DNA of 64,000 nt from CAVXFB01 sp963760935. Its GTDB lineage: Bacteria > Planctomycetota > Planctomycetia > Pirellulales > Thermoguttaceae. The stretch covers positions 372,001 to 436,000 of the forward strand of contig CAVXFB010000006.1 of NCBI GenBank assembly GCA_963760935.1. The letters run 5' to 3'. Positions 61,283 through 64,000 of this stretch are shown here, piece after piece. A model generated the notes under the pieces. That model was not told the DNA's origin. It worked only from the letters and a program-made list of their open reading frames with translations, and ran no database searches. Every line of letters starts with the position of its first letter. The stretch's first letter is position 1. The translations under genes and the position numbers were made by a program.

Positions 61283-62400
61283 AAACGGTTCTTATTACGG
61301 GGGCGTCCGGGTTCATTGGCCGGAACCTATGTGTAGCATTGCGGCGGCGTGCCGACGTGCGGCCGGTCGCCGTCGATGTCGACACGCCGGCGGAGACTCT
61401 GGCCGAAGGCCTCGCAAGTGCCACGATCGTGCTTCACTTGGCCGGCGTGAATCGACCGCAACGCGTCGAGGAATTCGTTACGGGCAATGCGGACTTTACG
61501 TCATCACTATGCGAGAAGCTCGGCGCGCTGGGTCGTCGGACCACGATGATCTTTTCGTCGTCGGTGCAAGCGGAATTGGACAACCCCTATGGCGCGAGCA
61601 AGCGTGCGGCTGAACAAGCATTGAAAGCGTATGCCGAGGCGACGGGCTCGGAATGCGTCAGCTATCGCCTGACGAATGTTTTTGGGAAATGGTGCCGGCC
61701 GAATTACAATTCGGTGACCGCCACCTTCTGCCACAACATCGCCCACGATTTGCCGATCGAGATTTCCGATCCCACCAAGGTGGTCGAACTCACCTATATC
61801 GACGACGTGGTTGCCAGCTTCCTGGAGAGATTGGACGCGGCGCCGCGACCGGGCTTTCGCTTCGCCGATCCTCTGCCGTCGCATCCCGTGTCGCTCGGCG
61901 AATTGGCGGCGCTTGTCCGAGCTTTTCGCGACCAGCGAACGACGCTTGTCCTGCCCGATTTCTGCGATCCCTTCGTCCGCGCGCTATACGCCACATATCT
62001 CTCCTATCTGGAGCCGGATGATTTGGCCTACGATTTGAAAGCAAGGTCGGACGAACGCGGGAGCTTGGCCGAATTCATCAAAGCACCGTCGTTTGGACAG
62101 ATCTTCCTGTCCAGGACGAAGCCGGGGATCACCCGCGGCAATCATTACCACCATACCAAGGTTGAGAAGTTTCTCGTCCTTGCAGGCGAGGCAAGCATTC
62201 GATTGCGCCCGATCGAGGGCGGCAGCGCGGTGGAAAGCCGCGTGCGGGGAGACGACTTCCGCGTCGTGGATATTCCTCCCGGTTACGCGCACTCGATCAC
62301 GAATATCGGCTCCGGCGAGTTGGTCACACTGTTTTGGGCTAGCGAGGTGTTCGATCCCAGTCGTCCAGATACGATTGCGGAAGAAGTGAACGGAGAATGA
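61279..62400 (+). CDS. capF: Bifunctional epimerase/reductase CapF-like, with cupin domain
   Basis: Converts the CapE product toward UDP-N-acetyl-L-talosamine. 373 residues: N-terminal SDR KTVLITGASGFIGRNLCVAL, and FSSSVQAELDNPYGASKRAA; C-terminal cupin GNHYHHTKVEKFLVLAGEAS and DIPPGYAHSITNIGSGELVT. Two-domain architecture as in the CapF family. Translationally coupled to capE. Confidence 0.92.
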   Translation: MKTVLITGASGFIGRNLCVALRRRADVRPVAVDVDTPAETLAEGLASATIVLHLAGVNRPQRVEEFVTGNADFTSSLCEKLGALGRRTTMIFSSSVQAELDNPYGASKRAAEQALKAYAEATGSECVSYRLTNVFGKWCRPNYNSVTATFCHNIAHDLPIEISDPTKVVELTYIDDVVASFLERLDAAPRPGFRFADPLPSHPVSLGELAALVRAFRDQRTTLVLPDFCDPFVRALYATYLSYLEPDDLAYDLKARSDERGSLAEFIKAPSFGQIFLSRTKPGITRGNHYHHTKVEKFLVLAGEASIRLRPIEGGSAVESRVRGDDFRVVDIPPGYAHSITNIGSGELVTLFWASEVFDPSRPDTIAEEVNGE

Positions 62401-62449
62401 AAGCGGTTGTTTTGTGGGGCAAGTGAGTGGCGCCGATGAAGGATAAATC

Positions 62450-63586
62450 GTGAAAGTCGTTACTGTACTTGGAACTCGGCCGGAGATCATCCGCCTCTCA
62501 CGCGTGATTGCCGAGTTGGACTGTGGTGTGGAGCATGCGCTCGTTCATACCGGTCAGAATTACGATTATGAATTGAACCAGGTCTTCTTTGAGGACCTCG
62601 GAATTCGTAAGCCGGACTACTTTCTGTCGGCCGCCGGGGAGACGGCTTGTGAGACCGTTGGCCGGGTGATTTCCCGCGTCGACGCGGTGCTGGGAGAAGT
62701 CAGGCCCGAGGCGTTGCTGGTGCTGGGCGACACCAATAGCTGTCTGGCCGCGTACCCGGCGCGGCGCCGTAAGATTCCGGTGTTTCACATGGAAGCTGGT
62801 AACCGATGCTTCGACGACCGAGTGCCGGAAGAAATCAATCGGAAGATAGTGGACCACATCAGCGACATCAATCTCCCCTATTCCGACATCGCCCGCGAAT
62901 ACCTGCTGCGTGAGGGCTTGCCGCCTGACCGCATCATAAAAACAGGCAGCCCGATGTACGAGGTGCTCCATCACTACCTGCCGAAAATCGAGGGGTCCGA
63001 TATTCTGCAGCGGCTCGAACTGCGCGAGAACGGCTATTTCGTGATTAGTTGCCACCGCGAGGAAAACGTGGATTCGCCGCTACTTTTTCCCAAGCTCGTG
63101 GGCGTTCTCGATGGCTTGGCCGCGGAGTACGGCTTGCCGGTGATTGTGACGACTCACCCACGGACGAGACAGCGAATCGAGGCTGAAGGCGTCACTGTGC
63201 ATCCGTTGGTGCGGCTGTTGAAGCCACTGGCGTTCACCGAGTATGTCAAGCTGCAATTGAGCGCGCGGGCAACGCTTTCCGATAGCGGCACGATTACCGA
63301 GGAGTCGTCGATCCTCAATTTCCCGGCGTTGAACATTCGTGAAGCGCACGAGCGGCCGGAAGGGATGGAGCAAGGCGCCGTGATGATGGTGGGGCTCGAC
63401 TGGGATCGCATTCTATGCGGATTGAAGATCCTGGCATCGCAGCCTCGGGGCGCGCAACGACTATGCCCGATCGTGGCCGACTACGCCATGCCCCACGTGG
63501 CGGCGAAGGTCCTGCGGATCATTATCAGCTATACGGATTACGTCAACCGCACTGTCTGGCGGAAATTCGCCTGTGACGGCCATTGA
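62450..63586 (+). CDS. capG: UDP-N-acetylglucosamine 2-epimerase family, CapG/WecB-like
   Basis: Last step to UDP-N-acetyl-L-fucosamine. Start GTG with AAGGA 6 nt before it. 378 residues: VVTVLGTRPEIIRLSRVIAE, LVHTGQNYDYELNQVFFEDL, MEAGNRCFDDRVPEEINRKI, and SDSGTITEESSILNFPALNI. Order capE-capF-capG is the standard pathway set. Confidence 0.93.
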   Translation: MKVVTVLGTRPEIIRLSRVIAELDCGVEHALVHTGQNYDYELNQVFFEDLGIRKPDYFLSAAGETACETVGRVISRVDAVLGEVRPEALLVLGDTNSCLAAYPARRRKIPVFHMEAGNRCFDDRVPEEINRKIVDHISDINLPYSDIAREYLLREGLPPDRIIKTGSPMYEVLHHYLPKIEGSDILQRLELRENGYFVISCHREENVDSPLLFPKLVGVLDGLAAEYGLPVIVTTHPRTRQRIEAEGVTVHPLVRLLKPLAFTEYVKLQLSARATLSDSGTITEESSILNFPALNIREAHERPEGMEQGAVMMVGLDWDRILCGLKILASQPRGAQRLCPIVADYAMPHVAAKVLRIIISYTDYVNRTVWRKFACDGH

Positions 63587-63746
63587 CCGTGATGGCGAGG
63601 ACATACGGCGTGGAAGACGTGTCGACGAAATATGGGGGTCGGACCGCGATCGGTTTGCCCCAACTCCAGAAACCACTCTCAGGATTGCCACGGCGGACAT
63701 GGAACTCGCGGCGGGGCGAACGATCGTGAACAGGAGCTCAATCTGA
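63573..63746 (+). CDS. Possible small protein (57 codons)
   Basis: GTG start overlapping the end of capG by 14 bases. Composition is rich in Asp/Arg (DRDGEDIRRGRRVDEIWGSD). The end, TIVNRSSI, resembles the end of the glycosyltransferase at 58076-59204 (LLNRSSR). No family recognised; could be a recombination remnant and not a gene. Confidence 0.25.
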   Translation: MTAIDRDGEDIRRGRRVDEIWGSDRDRFAPTPETTLRIATADMELAAGRTIVNRSSI

Positions 63747-64000
63747 ATGTCGCTTCAAACGTCATTGCGACCACGAACAGTTGAAGGCGTGAGGCTGCCG
63801 GCGACGAGCGTGTCGCCGGGTATTTTGCCGGTGCTGCTGTTGATTTGCTTGGTCGAGTTGTCGTCTTATTCGGAAGGCTTGCGGTTTGGCCTCAACCTTC
63901 CTGCCCGCACACCGGTTGCCGTGCTGCTGTTCCTCGTGGTCTTATTCCAAGCGGCTTCCGCGCAAAGGCGCGTCGTTACACTGCCGCTGGGGTGGTGGAT
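63747..64000 (+). CDS. O-antigen polymerase/ligase-like membrane protein, partial
   Basis: 84 codons visible before the window edge. Starts MSLQTSLRPRTVEGVRLPAT, then hydrophobic segments GILPVLLLICLVELSSYSE and TPVAVLLFLVVLFQ. The position after the flippase and sugar genes and the beginning of a polytopic protein suggest Wzy-type polymerase. The identity cannot be fixed from the N-terminus alone. Confidence 0.6.
   Translation, partial: MSLQTSLRPRTVEGVRLPATSVSPGILPVLLLICLVELSSYSEGLRFGLNLPARTPVAVLLFLVVLFQAASAQRRVVTLPLGWW

Noticed and set aside
1..64000. CRISPR arrays, tRNA and rRNA genes
   Set aside because: No regularly spaced direct repeats and no tRNA- or rRNA-like sequence was noticed on reading; a dedicated scan was not possible.

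Overview
The window looks like a chromosomal segment of a high-G+C planctomycete, probably Pirellulales-like. The reasons are an exosortase/EpsI/Wzc exopolysaccharide locus, a proline-rich LysM + YkuD cell-envelope protein, many small dispersed palindromes, and a ribosomal-protein supercluster with lineage-style tails and no rpmD or infA. The taxonomic call is inference. No rRNA, tRNA or CRISPR array was seen.

Layout. (1) 1-15587, minus strand: the merged S10-spc-alpha cluster, transcribed from a predicted promoter at 15559-15587, in the order rpsJ-rplCDWB-rpsS-rplV-rpsC-rplP-rpmC-rpsQ-rplNXE-rpsNH-rplFR-rpsE-rplO-secY-adk-map-rpmJ-rpsM-rpsK-rpsD-rpoA (rpoA cut by the window edge). secY carries a +1 frameshift. 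Several gaps hold palindromes. (2) 15.7-26.5 kb: housekeeping and accessory genes: LysM/YkuD protein, zinc-ribbon membrane protein, rarA, a RAYT transposase bracketed by two inverted REP palindromes, a HhH-GPD glycosylase, a CPBP protease, an RpoD-like sigma factor, PPK2, a ROK kinase fused to an Mth938-like domain, and a RelE/Phd-type toxin-antitoxin pair. (3) 26.7-33.8 kb, minus strand: three tandem paralogous GNAT/FemAB-like acyltransferase-type proteins, a radical SAM protein (frameshifted), a secreted nitrilase-family hydrolase and an M50 protease. (4) 34.5-64 kb, almost all plus strand: a large exopolysaccharide/glycan locus. It starts at a good sigma-54 -24/-12 sequence before the exosortase gene and continues with a Wzc-type tyrosine kinase and EpsI. 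Nucleotide-sugar genes follow (CapD-like dehydratase, WlbA-WlbB fusion, DegT aminotransferase, RmlB, RmlA, CapE-CapF-CapG), with a pseudopilin, an acyltransferase-ACP-SDR module, a Wzx flippase, several glycosyltransferases and methyltransferases, and the start of a probable Wzy polymerase.

How it fits together. The sugar genes suggest supply of dTDP-4-keto-6-deoxyglucose, a UDP-2,3-diamino-uronate and UDP-N-acetyl-L-fucosamine. Glycosyltransferases, methyltransferases and acyltransferases would assemble and decorate the repeat unit. Wzx/Wzy/Wzc would export and polymerise it, and the exosortase/EpsI pair would sort envelope proteins in the same programme.

Most unusual features. Palindromic repeats sit in frame inside two sugar genes: two in rmlB (about 85 extra codons) and one in the DegT aminotransferase (21 extra codons). 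There is a 180-bp tandem duplication of the rmlB 3' end, and REP copies bracket a RAYT and recur in the ribosomal operon and at a sugar-gene stop codon. A spaced motif is repeated 17 kb apart, 5' of the exosortase gene and in the gap before the flippase. Ten single-base frameshifts in otherwise well-conserved genes suggest indel errors in the assembly, so those genes should be read as probably intact until resequenced.
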